Shown: positions 35,525 to 46,192 of the stretch, piece after piece
Position numbering within the stretch: position 1 is the first letter of the stretch
How the letters are laid out: each line of letters starts with the position of its first letter
Source: Pycnopodia helianthoides
Lineage: Eukaryota; Echinodermata; Asteroidea; Forcipulatida; Asteriidae
Assembly: GCA_032158295.1 (NCBI GenBank)
Contig: CM063251.1
Location: 19,035,425 to 19,099,424 of the forward strand
Direction: 5' to 3'
Length of the DNA: 64,000 nucleotides
Position numbers and translations under genes: made by a program
Notes under the pieces: generated by a model
What the model was told of the DNA's origin: nothing
What the model saw: the letters and a program-made list of their open reading frames with translations, nothing else
Database searches by the model: none

Positions 35525-35805
35525 TTGTTTTTATTGTATTTTTATTCAAATCTTTCTGATAATGAAACCCAATGGATCCTCAAAAGCTACTGGGACTGTA
35601 TCCCGTGGGTCTGAAATGACTGGTGTAGAGAAGACGATGAGGAAAGTCTCAGATATAATATGAATTTTGTAGGACAAACTCTCATTTATCAGGTGGGGAC
35701 TGAAAACTCGATCCACACGCGAGACTCCAATCTAGACGGGATTCGAACCAAGTTCCAAAGAGGCGAAAGGCAGGGCAAGATACCACTAAGCCAAAGCCAA
35801 CCTGA
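35525..35805 (-). mobile_element. tRNA-derived SINE-like element
   Basis: Read on the minus strand, it starts with a tRNA-like head: an A box TGGCTTAGTGGTA (35781-35793) and a B box GGTTCGAATCCC (35738-35749), the correct order and spacing for an internal RNA polymerase III promoter. The flanking stems do not pair as in an intact tRNA. About 210 bp of unrelated body follows, ending in an A-rich tail (TTGAATAAAAATACAATAAA). This is the layout of a tRNA-derived SINE. A decayed tRNA pseudogene is the alternative. Confidence 0.6.
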
Positions 35806-35978
35806 TACCCACGCAACGAAAGCATATTAAACCGCTTGTTTTATATAATATTCTTATACACTGGTTCTCGACTCGAATAGGCCTAAGCATGGCTTTCTGA
35901 ACAAACTAAAACATTTTTTCCCATATTTTGATTAATATTAATTACAGGCTTACTTATTCATTATAAAGTTATTTCATC

Positions 35979-36375
35979 TTAAAGGGAAGGTATACGTTTG
36001 GTAATCACTCTAAAAATGTATGGCACAAAAAACTTACTTGGTTAGAAGTACAGCAACTTTCGATAGTATAAAAACATTTTGAGAAATGTTTCAATTCAAA
36101 ATAATGTGGATATGGAAAAAGATGTCAGTTTTTATCCCCAAAAATTTAAATCTGAGAAAGTCAGAAACGTTTCTCAGATTGTGTATTCCTACAGTATTAG
36201 GGATTATTCTTCATGCGTGGACATAACCGCTTCAGAGTTTTGGCGATATCTCAAAAACGCTATACCACCTTTTGAAATGAATTTTTCACAATTTATTTTT
36301 TATTGTTAGATCTCCATTTATATAGGATTAAAACAATCGAAAGGTTGAAACAACCAAAGAAATTCTTAGCCTTTA
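35979..36375 (+). mobile_element. family C MITE-like element, copy 3
   Basis: The left end TTAAAGGGAAGGTATACG and internal blocks (ACAGCAACTTTCGATAGTAT, AGAAACGTTTCTCAGATTGT, TATCTCAAAAACGCTATACC) match copy 2 at 19268. The right end (AACCAAAGAAATTCTTAGCC then TTTA) is degraded. No ORF of its own; a 76-codon frame across it is incidental. Confidence 0.65.
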
Positions 36376-36525
36376 GGGCATTGAAACAAGTTCGTTGCAA
36401 TTAAATCCCATTGGATCTATTTACGTCTGCAGCTATCAGTGTCAATTTGTTACATTATATCGAGTCATAACACAATGATGTTTTTTTCAGAAAAGTTAAG
36501 TAGATAAATTTGCAAAAAAGCATAC

Positions 36526-36915
36526 TTAATGGAACATTACAGAATGGGTTTTGGCTAACAAAACAGTTGCTGGCAGTGTAAGCACTTTATAAATCCATCA
36601 TATACATAAACTGACAAACCTGTAGAAGTTTGAGATCGATCGGCCATCTGGGTCAAGAGAAAATAGTAAAAAAAACCGATTACACAATTTGCATGAAATC
36701 ATATAGATTCAACAAATGACTAAACCTCGCTGAGCGATAAACTCCAATCGGAAAATTAGTTTATTCATTTTCATCAAATAATAGCATTTCAGAAATATTT
36801 CAAGGGATGTTTTCTACTATCACCATCATTAGACCGTGTAAGTTTTATGTAAATCTGTGATCAAAAAGTATATTTTACAAGTTTTTTTCTTACCAATTCT
36901 GTAATGTTCCTTTAA
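36526..36915 (+). mobile_element. family A MITE-like element, copy 3
   Basis: Nearly full length. The left end TTAATGGAACATTACAG (one mutation at the border) and the right end ACCAATTCTGTAATGTTCC then TTTAA form inverted repeats. It shares all internal blocks with copies 4 and 5 in the same orientation. The flank after the right TTAA is unrelated to that of the other copies. Confidence 0.8.
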
Positions 36916-37684
36916 TTCATGATCAAAAAATTTACAGATTCCCTCTCCTAATAATAATAAACTGTAATACAACTCATTCTATATGCTTGTATACATGTGT
37001 TTTCTGTACACTGTGGTATTTGATGCATTCCATTCAGGAGCGCACCATAACATTTCAATTGAATAATTTAGTTGCTAAGGTTCGGCTTGCGTGCCGTTTG
37101 GTTAATTGCCGTGTAGTAATTACTAAAGTGTGTATCGTGCATGTTTTTGTGATGGATGGTTTTTCCATTTATGCTCAATTGCTTGGTTCACCATTGAGAT
37201 GAGGATTCATTAGTGGTAATGAGTCTAAGGTATTGAATAACACTGGACTTGAAAGTTTAATGTGAGAGACACTTAAGTAGTTATGGCTGTACTGATTAAG
37301 AAAAACATGCTCAAAACGAACAAGAACACTTGCCATTATTAAGTATCCAATTGGTAAATGCGGTGAATACTTTTGCAGTCATGTAACAATGTAATTGTAT
37401 ATAGTTTTAAATTACAATTCAGCGCTGTAATTACACCAATTGTCTCAAACTTCCGGTGTATCTTTTATAGTGGAATAGATTTTCTCAAGGGGGTACGCCT
37501 GTCACGGATATTTTCTTGTTGACGAGAAACCATAAAGTCAATGAAGTTTTAAACTTATATACACGAAACATCCGCATCAACATATATTTTGAGCCAGTGT
37601 TTTACCCCGGCTGATGATGAACTGAGCTAGGTGGTAAAACTTCAAATTAATGTTTGAAGGAAAATTTACGCAGCCTGCAAGCAT
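36916..37684. other. non-coding DNA, nothing recognised
   Basis: AT-rich, no splice-flanked frames or repeats of note. Confidence 0.5.
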
Positions 37685-37854
37685 ACCTTATCCACATGAC
37701 GTCATTTGAGTAGGGCGCCCTCGGCTAGAGGTCAAAAGAAGGTTGTTCATTGGCCCATCCTGTGCGCCATGCGTACATAGATGCGCGTTTTCTTTTTATT
37801 CATCATCGTTTTACCTATTTAAGATGGCGGCATAATGACGTCAATGCATAAGGT
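37685..37854. mobile_element. MITE-like element with CRE-containing ends
   Basis: The left end ACCTTATCCACATGACGTCA (from 37685) and the right end, read in reverse complement (ACCTTATGCATTGACGTCAT, to 37854), are inverted repeats of about 21 bp, each holding a TGACGTCA site. The interior has GCCCTCGGCTAGAGGTC, CGCGTTTTC, a TATTTAAG box and AAGATGGCGGC (YY1-like). No ORF. Confidence 0.65.
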
Positions 37855-37913
37855 CCATCGCTTGCACATAATGCACATTGATTCCATCTGTATACATCCA
37901 AACTGTGAGTTAT

Positions 37914-38713
37914 TGGCAACAGACTCTTGGGGTAAAGGATTAGCATAACGATGTCTATGCAGCCTCAGTGATTATGAATTAAAAGTTACAGCTGTATAGT
38001 GGGGCAGACAAGGAGAGATATTTTGGGGAATCATGCATTCGATGATAAAAGCATGCAATTTGGTACCCAGTCAGAGAATATGAGAAAGATTTGGCTATAA
38101 GGCCATCGCGGGTTTATCCTTTGGAAAAATATATAAATAGGTAGAATAACAATTGCAGTTTTCTAAATGGCTGCTACAGCTTGTCATTCTACCTATATAT
38201 ATTTTTCAAAAGACAAATCTACGTCTAGGCAAAATATCTTTTTCATGTTATACTCTGACGGTCCAATTTCATCCTTTAATCCCCAGAGGCACAATTCCAG
38301 ATAACAGATAGAGGTCAAGGAAAGAGCTCACAAACAATAATTTTTTCTTTTCGATTTATAGTTTTCCTGTAGGCCTGCCCCACCCCCCCCCCTTAGCAAA
38401 TCTTCACAGCGAGGAGTTACAATGAGTGAGATAGTCACTGAAAGTAGCTAAGTGTACCACCTCACGTTTAGAATGGACATGAGTAGGCAGTGAGTTCACA
38501 AACTAGCAGCTGCAGCTGTCCCCAAACTCCAAACACTGTGCATTATCTCGATTCACAGTATACCAACAAGTATGAAAGTTTGCAAACACCAATGCTTTAC
38601 TATGAAGCAGTGATTCTCCATGATCATACCCAAGCTGTAACTTTTAATTCATAATCACTGAGGCTGCATATACATCGTTATGCTAACCCTTTACCCCAAG
38701 AGTCTGTTGCCAG
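37914..38713. mobile_element. 800-bp foldback element with nested palindrome
   Basis: Outer arms of about 79 bp, 37914-37993 and 38634-38713, are inverted with only a few mismatches (for example GCAACAGACTCTTGGGGTAA and AGTGATTATGAATTAAAAGT on both arms). A second imperfect palindrome lies inside (arms about 38070-38152 and 38180-38263, sharing AAAATATAT.AATAGGTAGAA and AGTCAGAG/CTCTGAC). GGTGGGGCAG-like segments at about 37998 and 38376 also pair. There is no coding capacity. It could be a foldback-type DNA transposon or one palindrome inserted within another. Confidence 0.7.
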
Positions 38714-38758
38714 ATACCCTTCAATACCCTCCAAGATCCTCCACTCTCAACACCAATT

Positions 38759-39070
38759 GTTGGACTTTGATAAGTTTGGTATATGCCTGGCCTCATGCTA
38801 AGAGTGGTTGGTTTGGAGGCACAGTGCCGAATCCATCAAAATACTCCTCTGTATGGTAACTAATGTGTGGACTCTTGATAAGATTGGTATGCCTGGCTTC
38901 ATGCGAAGAGTGGTTGTTTTGTGAGTACAGTACCAAATCCATCAAAATACTCTACTTTATGGCGAATGTTTGGACTCTGATAAGATTGGATGCCTATAGC
39001 CTCATCCTAAGAGTGTGCGGTTTGTGGGTACAGAACCAAATCCGGCCGGATACTCCAGTTTATGCTAACT
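38759..39070. repeat. minisatellite, three copies of a ~104-bp unit
   Basis: Copies start at about 38759, 38865 and 38968. Each holds TTTGGACTCTGATAAGATTGG, a CTCATGCTAAGAGTG-like segment, ACAGTACCAAATCC and ATACTC..YTTTATG in order. They are diverged by roughly a fifth of positions. It begins 45 bp after the foldback element. Confidence 0.85.
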
Positions 39071-39749
39071 AAACACCCAAGATCAGAATGCCTGGTCAAA
39101 TGATGTCGACACACGTGCCTCCAAGTATCACCATGGTATTAGGGGCCTATGTTGTTACAGTGCCTTGAATTTACCTCGTTATAAGTATAGTAAATTATGC
39201 AACTACCAGTAGTGAATATTATATTGGTATAACCTATATGCAGGCAGAACCCAATGGAAACCTGTTTAAACTGAATGCTCAGGAATACCCAATCTCAGAG
39301 TTGGTATTCCCAAGTACTTTTTTTTATCAAAGACCAATTTGTTTTTGGTACCAACCATCTCAAGAATTGTCTTCATTTTGAGTTGAATTTTTACTGGATT
39401 TTATTATAAATGTGTATACCAATTAAAAAAAAGAAAGAAAAAGAATTAAACACAAGAGTAAACGAACATTTTATTGTAATATACTGAAAGACGCAGTCAT
39501 CCTCCCCAATTATGTCTCAATCAATACATTTTAGTGGTTTTAAAATAATTATTGTAAAATAAACAAACCACCAGGAAAAGATGACGAATCCCAAACTATT
39601 TATTCACGAACCAGCAGCTGAGAAACACTAGCAACAAAACTCTAGTCATCATTTTACTAAACGACAGGAAAAAGTGGGAACTATAATGAGGCAAAAAAAA
39701 CCCGTCATTACAAGACCACGATCGTGCAATTCATGTACGAAGCAAACTC
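39071..39749. other. non-coding DNA, nothing recognised
   Basis: Contains an A/G-rich run near 39426-39445. No gene or repeat is recognised. Confidence 0.5.
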
Positions 39750-40145
39750 ATGCGAGATGTGGCGATAACAAACGAAGTCAAGGTTAATGGAGACAATGCT
39801 TCGGTGCATGAATATCGAGTCAAAAACGATCTTGGGAAAATGATGGAAACGGTTAAATTGCAAGCGATGAGTCACGGTAATTTTCTCCTTGTCTGTTTTT
39901 TCCCCCCCGTAAATTTGTGGCGGGAAAACGATGAGAAATCGGTCACCATAATGGCCAAGGTTACCCATGATAATAATCTTGTTGTACGTTCAGGTCTGTA
40001 TTTTTTCCTATATTATGGGATGTCTCACGGTGATGACAAATTGGTAGGAATTGGAATATTTCCCTCGACGACGACCTGGGTTAATATTGTCATTTGCCGA
40101 CAAAGCGAATTTCTGAAAAACCCAGACAATAACAAAAGGCTTTAG
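39750..40145 (+). CDS. intronless ORF of 131 codons, unrecognised
   Basis: This is the longest plus-strand frame that starts with ATG and is not low complexity. The sequence is balanced, with many charged and hydrophobic residues, but I see no signal peptide, membrane helix or known motif. AATAAA lies at 40152-40157, only 7 bases after the stop, which is unusually close for a polyadenylation signal but compatible with a short 3' end. No TATA box is obvious; ACTATAATGAGG lies about 60 bp upstream. A minus-strand frame of 86 codons overlaps, a warning that the whole stretch may simply lack stops. Confidence 0.2.
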   Translation: MRDVAITNEVKVNGDNASVHEYRVKNDLGKMMETVKLQAMSHGNFLLVCFFPPVNLWRENDEKSVTIMAKVTHDNNLVVRSGLYFFLYYGMSHGDDKLVGIGIFPSTTTWVNIVICRQSEFLKNPDNNKRL

Positions 40146-40157
40146 TCATGGAATAAA

Positions 40158-41199
40158 AATTTAAAATGACGTCACGTGATGTAGAACCATTATATAAGAA
40201 TCAATTCCAGACAAGCTTAGTTCAGTAATATAAAGTGTACATAAAACGCACATTTTAATTTGGGTCTATATGTTTGATCTATTACAAGCAATATGGACGG
40301 GATGGGCCTACTTTTTGTCACACAAATTCTAAAAAGTCACCAAAAAGATACTGCAGCACAAAACCCACTTAAGAAAAAGAAGAGCTTCCCCCTACCCCCA
40401 CCCCCCAACAAAAAATAGGGCCAATTAACACATAATCCTATAAAAACGCATTGTATACAAACTGAACGCTATGGATTATTTGCAAACTACTGTCACGCAA
40501 ATATACTTATCATATTTATAATTTATTTCTAGCAATCCTCATTTACAGTTTGATCCTCCCTTTGTATCGCGCTGATATGTCTTTGTCTGACTCACGACCC
40601 TGGCAGCTAATTGGTCCTTTCAACTCAAATCAACCCATCGATAAATTAGATCCAATCAAGCACAAAAACCACGCCACAAACCATTCCCGTCTTAATAACT
40701 TGCAATATTTCCCACATGAAGATGTCTGCAAATGAGGATGCCCTGCCACAGCGTAGTGACAAATGCCGCGCATCAGTTTTGGGGCTTGTCCTCAACGTCG
40801 GCCAGTCAATGGTAAATCAACCGGAAGAAAGATTGGTTGGAAGAAAGAAAGAGAGGAAAGGAGCGCATCCCACTATGGTTGAAGGGGGGAGGGGGGTGGG
40901 GAGGCAAGGGGAGAAATGGAAGGAGTCAGCAATGTTCATCCAAGCACTCAATCACATTATACCATCTGAATGAACTGCGGCAATGCACAATGCTAGTAGC
41001 ATCATGCCGCGTACTGTCTATACACTGTTAGCCCTTCGTTCCTGATGACTATGAACCAACGGTATACCGGACTGATTGAACTGAGGAGAGAGGAGATGGG
41101 GGAAATCCAGTTCAGCAAAAAAACAAATTGTGGTTGAAAAAATGTCCGTTGGTGCTGAGTGAAATAACCTCCATTATTATTGTTCATGCTTGGGAAACT
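40158..41199. other. non-coding DNA with one small ATG frame
   Basis: A frame of 85 codons from ATG at 40716 to 40973 ends in a purine-rich stretch (GGGGGGAGGGGGGTGGGGAG-like) and has no family features or polyadenylation signal, so I do not call it as a gene. Confidence 0.4.
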
Positions 41200-41209
41200 T
41201 AAAGAAATA

Positions 41210-41350
41210 CAATCGGCATCGCCAAATCGGTAAAGCGTTGCTCTATAGAATGCGGGGGGTCTTGAGTTTGAATCCCACCCGAATAGTATGCCTGTAAATC
41301 CCCACCCATCCACTGACGCAGGAAAGCACACGTCGGTGCTTGGTTAAGCC
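41210..41350 (+). mobile_element. tRNA-like SINE head
   Basis: A tRNA-like pair of motifs, A-box-like ATCGCCAAATCGGTAAAGCG (41217-41236) and B-box-like GAGTTTGAATCCCACC (41264-41279), is followed by ATGCCTGTAAATCCCC and CACACGTCGGTGCTTGG. This fits a second SINE family, in plus orientation. The A box is less canonical than that of the element at 35525, and the 3' boundary is uncertain. Confidence 0.45.
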
Positions 41351-43470
41351 AATATTTTATGAGGTTTCTTAACTTTATTTTTAATTGCTATATTACATCC
41401 AAGAGGGTATGTGGAATTAGGACAAACGTCGACAAGCAAGGACACAAGCCCGACTTAAAGCCTGGAAAAAATTAACCCAAGAACTATAAATGGTTTTTTT
41501 TGCACGTTTTACAATCAAGTTCATACCAGTGACACAAAACATCACTGGGACATAGCATGTCACTTTATCATTAGTCGTTCTTAGAAAGTTGTTCTTTTAT
41601 TGTATGTCTACTTCAACCATGGAAGAAGGAAATAGATGAAATCTACAACAATGTGAGAGAGGCAGTGGAGTTGCCATAGATACTAAAATTATTTATGAAA
41701 TGAACTCAGGGGAACCAAAGTCAACAAAAACTAAATCCATCTCAAAAGAACAGGGATTTTTTTGTTCTCGTTTTTACTTCACCAATCTATACAATACATA
41801 CCATTGTCTTACTCATATTATTACGCGGCAAAGGAAAAAAGGGGAGGAAATAAGGTTTTTCATCAATGCCAGGAATTGATAATGTCTTGAAGCCAACCTC
41901 TCAGCATGCCTCCGAGTAATGTAGAAAAGCCCTTAGTGCTTCGGTCCCAGACAAATTGACGCCGAGTCACGAACCGCCATTGTTCCCGATATTTGTATCA
42001 TAATCCATCACGTCCAAGGATCAAAGTGCCGACAGTTGAAAGGGCCGTGTCGGTCTCAATACCTCACTCACAATCAAATTGGTCTGTCCTATACCACAAA
42101 ATTGGTTTGTAAGCGCAGAGATACTAAACCTTATCCTGATAGAGTGGACGAATTTAATAAAAATGCTTCATTTTGTGCTCTTCTTTGGGAGAATCCTTTG
42201 TTTTGAGCATGGGAAGATATCAGGCATTTTCTGTTTGACTGTGAACCCGCTGCATCAATGGATGGGGGAGTGGGGGATGGTGTCGAGATCATTTGGTATT
42301 GCCAATCACACAATCAAGTCCCATTGCTATAAACACAATAAATTATGCCGACAACTCACAAGTGGCTACAAAATTTCAATTTAAAAGTGCAATTGGGATT
42401 ATAGCCATATGACATAAACATTACGATCTGGGCTAAAAGTCTTGAAACTGAACAAAGCAAAAAATGTGTCATGAATTCAAGTACCAACAATGCCCCAAAT
42501 CTGAGGAATATGAACTTTGTCGATCATGATTTCAGGTACCAACCATGCCCCAAAAATTTATGGTAAAAAAGCTCCAAGGCGCTTCACATAAATTAATAAG
42601 GAAAGAGTTAAAGTACTATTGAAAAATCACTACAGGAAAAATTTAGAGTATAAACAGGACAATGATGTGATAAAAATCACGTACAACATTGAAATCACGT
42701 ACAAGCTTGACGATCATTATCAAAACAATAATTCACACAGTTTCATGACGTGAATTTGTGTCGAACAAGCGGCGGCTAAAAACCTACTAAAGAAACTCTG
42801 ATACATAATCAACCTAAATAGTGTTAACTAATTAACCTACATGTAGTAACAGAGGTTGTCTGCAGGGCTCTCTAAAATTCCCCCCAAAATGACCGTAAGT
42901 AACAAAAATACTTTTCGTTTCAACTCCGCATTTTTCCAACGTCAGGATATCAATTTCGGCACAAATTGGTCGATGGAAACTACATTTGGCATCTGCCCTA
43001 AAGCGTACCGATTCCGCTGTCATGTCATCTCAACACAGTGACACATATCCAGCTTTTCTATACATTTTTTGTCAGTCTACTTTCCGTATAGGAACCCTTC
43101 ATCAATTCCCTGCCCCCGATCCCAGTTTTGTGCCAAATAATGCTCCAAAAATGTCTCCTCGAATGTGGCCAAGGCACAAGTTGATTTATGAGTCAATGAA
43201 ACTGTTTTAACACATTTTCGTGAGAGATTTTCCTCCTCGAGTTCTTGTCTACGAAAACGGACTTGACTTAAAGGTGTGTTTTCGCTCTTGGCTACTACAC
43301 TGTTACACTCAAGAAATCTAACTCGTTACGTGCAGCGACTCTTCCTCGGTGACAATGTTGTGTTAACTGCAAAAGTCATGCTTCACACTTAGTGGCAATG
43401 TAGTGTTGACTACAGATGTACTACTTTACACAAAAGTTTGGTGTTTCTTCATAGTGGTCTTTTTTAAGTT
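41351..43470. other. non-coding DNA, nothing firmly recognised
   Basis: Frames at 42079-42384 (plus) and 42832-43210 (both strands) have no splice or domain support. GTACCAACAATGCCCCAAA and GTACCAACCATGCCCCAAA (42481 and 42537) form a short direct repeat. Confidence 0.5.
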
Positions 43471-43844
43471 TTAAAGGCACTGGACACTTTTGGTAATTAC
43501 TCAAAATAATTGTTAGCATAAAAGCTTACTTGGTAACGAGCAATGGATAGCTGTTGATAGTATAAAACATTGTGAGTAACGGTTCCCTCTGAAGTAACGT
43601 AGTTTTTGAGAAAGAGGTAATTTCTCACTCAAATAAAAAGACTTCAGCTGAAGCCTTTTATTATGCATCTGAAAGCACACAAAGTAATGCAACAAGGGTG
43701 TTGTTTTCTTTCATTATTCTCTTGCAAATTCGATGACCAATTGAGCCAAAATTTTCACAGGTTTGTTATTTTATGCATATGTTGGGATACACCAAGTGAA
43801 AATACTGGTCTTCGACAATTACCAAACGTGTCCAGTGCCTTTAA
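43471..43844 (+). mobile_element. family B TTAA-flanked MITE-like element, copy 1
   Basis: The ends TTAAAGGCACTGGACAC and GTGTCCAGTGCCTTTAA are perfect inverted repeats, extended inward by TTTTGGTAATTA / TAATTACCAAAC. A central inverted motif, GACTTCAGCTGAAG, lies near 43640-43653. No ORF. TTAA at both borders fits a 4-bp target duplication. It sits 28 bp from a family A copy. Confidence 0.8.
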
Positions 43845-43872
43845 GAAACAAAATAACAATGAAAATGCAGGC

Positions 43873-44261
43873 TTAAAGGAACATTACAGAATTGTTTTTT
43901 TTTCTAACAAAACAGTTGCTGGCAGTGTAAGCTCTTTTGTAATCCACCATAAACTGACAAACCTGTAGAAGTTTGAGATTGATCGGCCATCTGGGTCACG
44001 AGAAAATAGTGAAAAACCGATTACACGTTTGCATGAAATCATATAGATTCAACAAATGAATAAAACGCTCACTGAGCGATAAACTCCAGACGGAAAATTA
44101 GTTTATTCATTTCTCATCAAATATGGCATTTCAGACAGAAATATTTCAAGGGATGTTTTCTACTATCATCATCATTAGACCGTGTAAGTTTTATGTAAAT
44201 CTGTGATCAACAGTATATTTTACAAGTTTGTTTTCTTACCAATTCTGTAATGTTCCTTTAA
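43873..44261 (+). mobile_element. family A MITE-like element, copy 4
   Basis: Full length, 389 bp, with inverted ends TTAAAGGAACATTACAG and CTGTAATGTTCCTTTAA. Internal blocks ACAAAACAGTTGCTGGCAGT, GATCGGCCATCTGGGTCACG, AAAACGCTCACTGAGCG and AGGGATGTTTTCTACTATCA are nearly identical to copy 5, so the family was active relatively recently. Confidence 0.85.
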
Positions 44262-44984
44262 ACAAGAAAACCCTAAACCTCAAGTTTATAATTATCGTCC
44301 CCTGGAGTGGCAGATTGTGTAGTGAAGAATTAGATATGTTTATAAACTGCCCCCTTTTTAGGGGTGGGGCTTGGGGGTTGCTAAAACGAAAAACGCTTGA
44401 GTGGAATGGAAGCTGATAAGTAGTTTTGCCCACCAGATTTAGTTGAATAAATGTATTGACTAAAATAATTTCAATCTCTGGAAAATGTGTCACCCCATGA
44501 CATTTTGGATTGAAATAAAGGAGTTATATTTTTAAGGAAAATATGACTTTAGTCCCTTACTACGAGATAAAAAAACTGATGTCTTTCACTGATTGATTTG
44601 AACGAATGTCCCAGTATCAAGTTACATAGTCTACCTGCGGTTCTCTGTTCATAATTGGGACCATTGATTGACGTGGCGTTTTAAACTAAAACATCAGGTA
44701 ACCACTGTCGGAATCAGAACGGCTCAACTTTAAAAATCCTAACCAATCGGATAATCAAATTTGATGTATTTTTGTTTTTTAAATCCATTTGTTTTAAAGA
44801 GAATACAGAAAGCCAATTTTAAAGAGATGTTGGAAATATTAAAAAACAATAAATTTCCTTTGCATAAGTGAATCGGACAATTCTGCTAACGAGTAATCCG
44901 TGCCCCCCGTGCCGCAAGTAATTTGAAGAAATATTCCAGAACCCCAAATACTAAAGTCAATATTTTGCAAAATCAAAAACACCT

Positions 44985-45240
44985 TGCGGCGAAAGGAATT
45001 CTTTGCAGATATTTGCGAGATTCCAACTGATCATTAACCAGATTCAGGGGGAAAAAATGAGGCCAATCCTCATCAATCAAGACATTAATCAAAAGTAATC
45101 AGTTTTCCATTAATATAATATTTGCATCCCTCTAACTTATTGAAGACATAACGACGGCATTAATGATTGACAATCAATCACGAATCGAAGTCCAATTACC
45201 AGACTTTGGTTTCAATTGTCTCTAGTACTAGTCCAACACT
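44985..45240. promoter_or_regulatory. possible homeodomain-rich enhancer-like block
   Basis: A dense set of ATTAATCAAAAGTAATCAG, CATTAATGATTGACAATCAA and TCAATCAAGACATTAATC motifs, which match TAAT and TGATTGAT-type homeodomain/PBC sites. It is non-repetitive and non-coding. The call rests on motif density alone. Confidence 0.25.
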
Positions 45241-45368
45241 TCATTTGCAAAAGTGTAACGACAAATGGGTTTAGTATCGAGCTGTCTTTAATACACAGAG
45301 CAAAATCCGACTCAGGAAGATAATGATGTTGTTCATAAAGATTCCATTCAAGAGTGTTGAGTCTGGAA

Positions 45369-45767
45369 TTAAAGGAACATTACAGAATTGGTTTTTGCTA
45401 ACAAAACAGTTGCTGGCAGTGTAAGCACTTTATGTAATCCACCATATACAGTACATAAACTGACAAACCTGTAGAGGTTTGAGATCGATCGGCCATCTGG
45501 GTCACGAGAAAATAGTGAAAAACCGATTACACATTTGCATGAAATCATATAGATTCAACAAATGAATAAAACGCTCACTGAGCGATAAACTCCAATCGGA
45601 AAATTAGTTTGTTTATTTCTCATCAAATATGGCATTTCAGACAGAAATATTTCAAGGGATGTTTACTACTATCATCATCATTAGACCGTGTAAGTTTTAT
45701 GTAAATCTGTGATCAAAAAGTACATTTTACAAGTTTTTTTCTTACCAATTCTGTAATGTTCCTTTAA
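45369..45767 (+). mobile_element. family A MITE-like element, copy 5
   Basis: Full length, 399 bp, with intact inverted ends and TTAA at both borders. The flanks outside TTAA (GTCTGGAA and ATAAGGAT) are unrelated to those of copy 4, which supports independent insertions at TTAA. The central palindromic TGAGCG motif and the AGATCGATCGGCC block are conserved. Confidence 0.85.
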
Positions 45768-45899
45768 ATAAGGATAGAAAGAGTTAACAATCCAACGCCA
45801 TTGAGGGGTTTCCTACATTTGTCTTTGATTTTTCAATTTTATTAATTCAATCTTTATCATTGAAACGTTTAGTGAATTTATTTTTATTTGTGTATTCGG

Positions 45900-46016
45900 T
45901 CAAATAATTTCGGTTGTATTGTTTGTTAATTGCTATTCAACTTTATATCTTTAGGTGCCCTATTGCTGGGTGCCATTGCAAAAATAGCACATTAATAAGT
46001 AAATAAATAAATAAAA
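45900..46016 (+). mobile_element. possible retroposon 3' end with (TAAA)n tail
   Basis: AGGTGCCCTATTGCTGGGTG followed by CCATTGCAAAAATAGCACAT and a TAAATAAATAAATAAA tail resembles the 3' end of a truncated retroposon. No 5' part is visible. Confidence 0.3.
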
Positions 46017-46192
46017 AGGTTTTACCTTAAACAAACAAAATGACAGAAAGTTTGGTCTAAGAACTTTTGGATTATCATCACAGGTTGTGATCGTTCGATT
46101 ATTTTAATAACCTTCGATTTTGTCTACATACTATTGAAATGTATACCGTAAGACTACTGTAAACAACCACCATTACCCCCTTGGTTTCACAG

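Noticed and set aside
35733..35803. Intact tRNA gene
   Set aside because: A and B boxes are present but the acceptor and anticodon stems do not pair, and a SINE-like body with an A-rich tail follows.
40716..40973. 85-codon ATG frame
   Set aside because: Half of it is purine-rich low complexity; no signal, domain or polyadenylation site.
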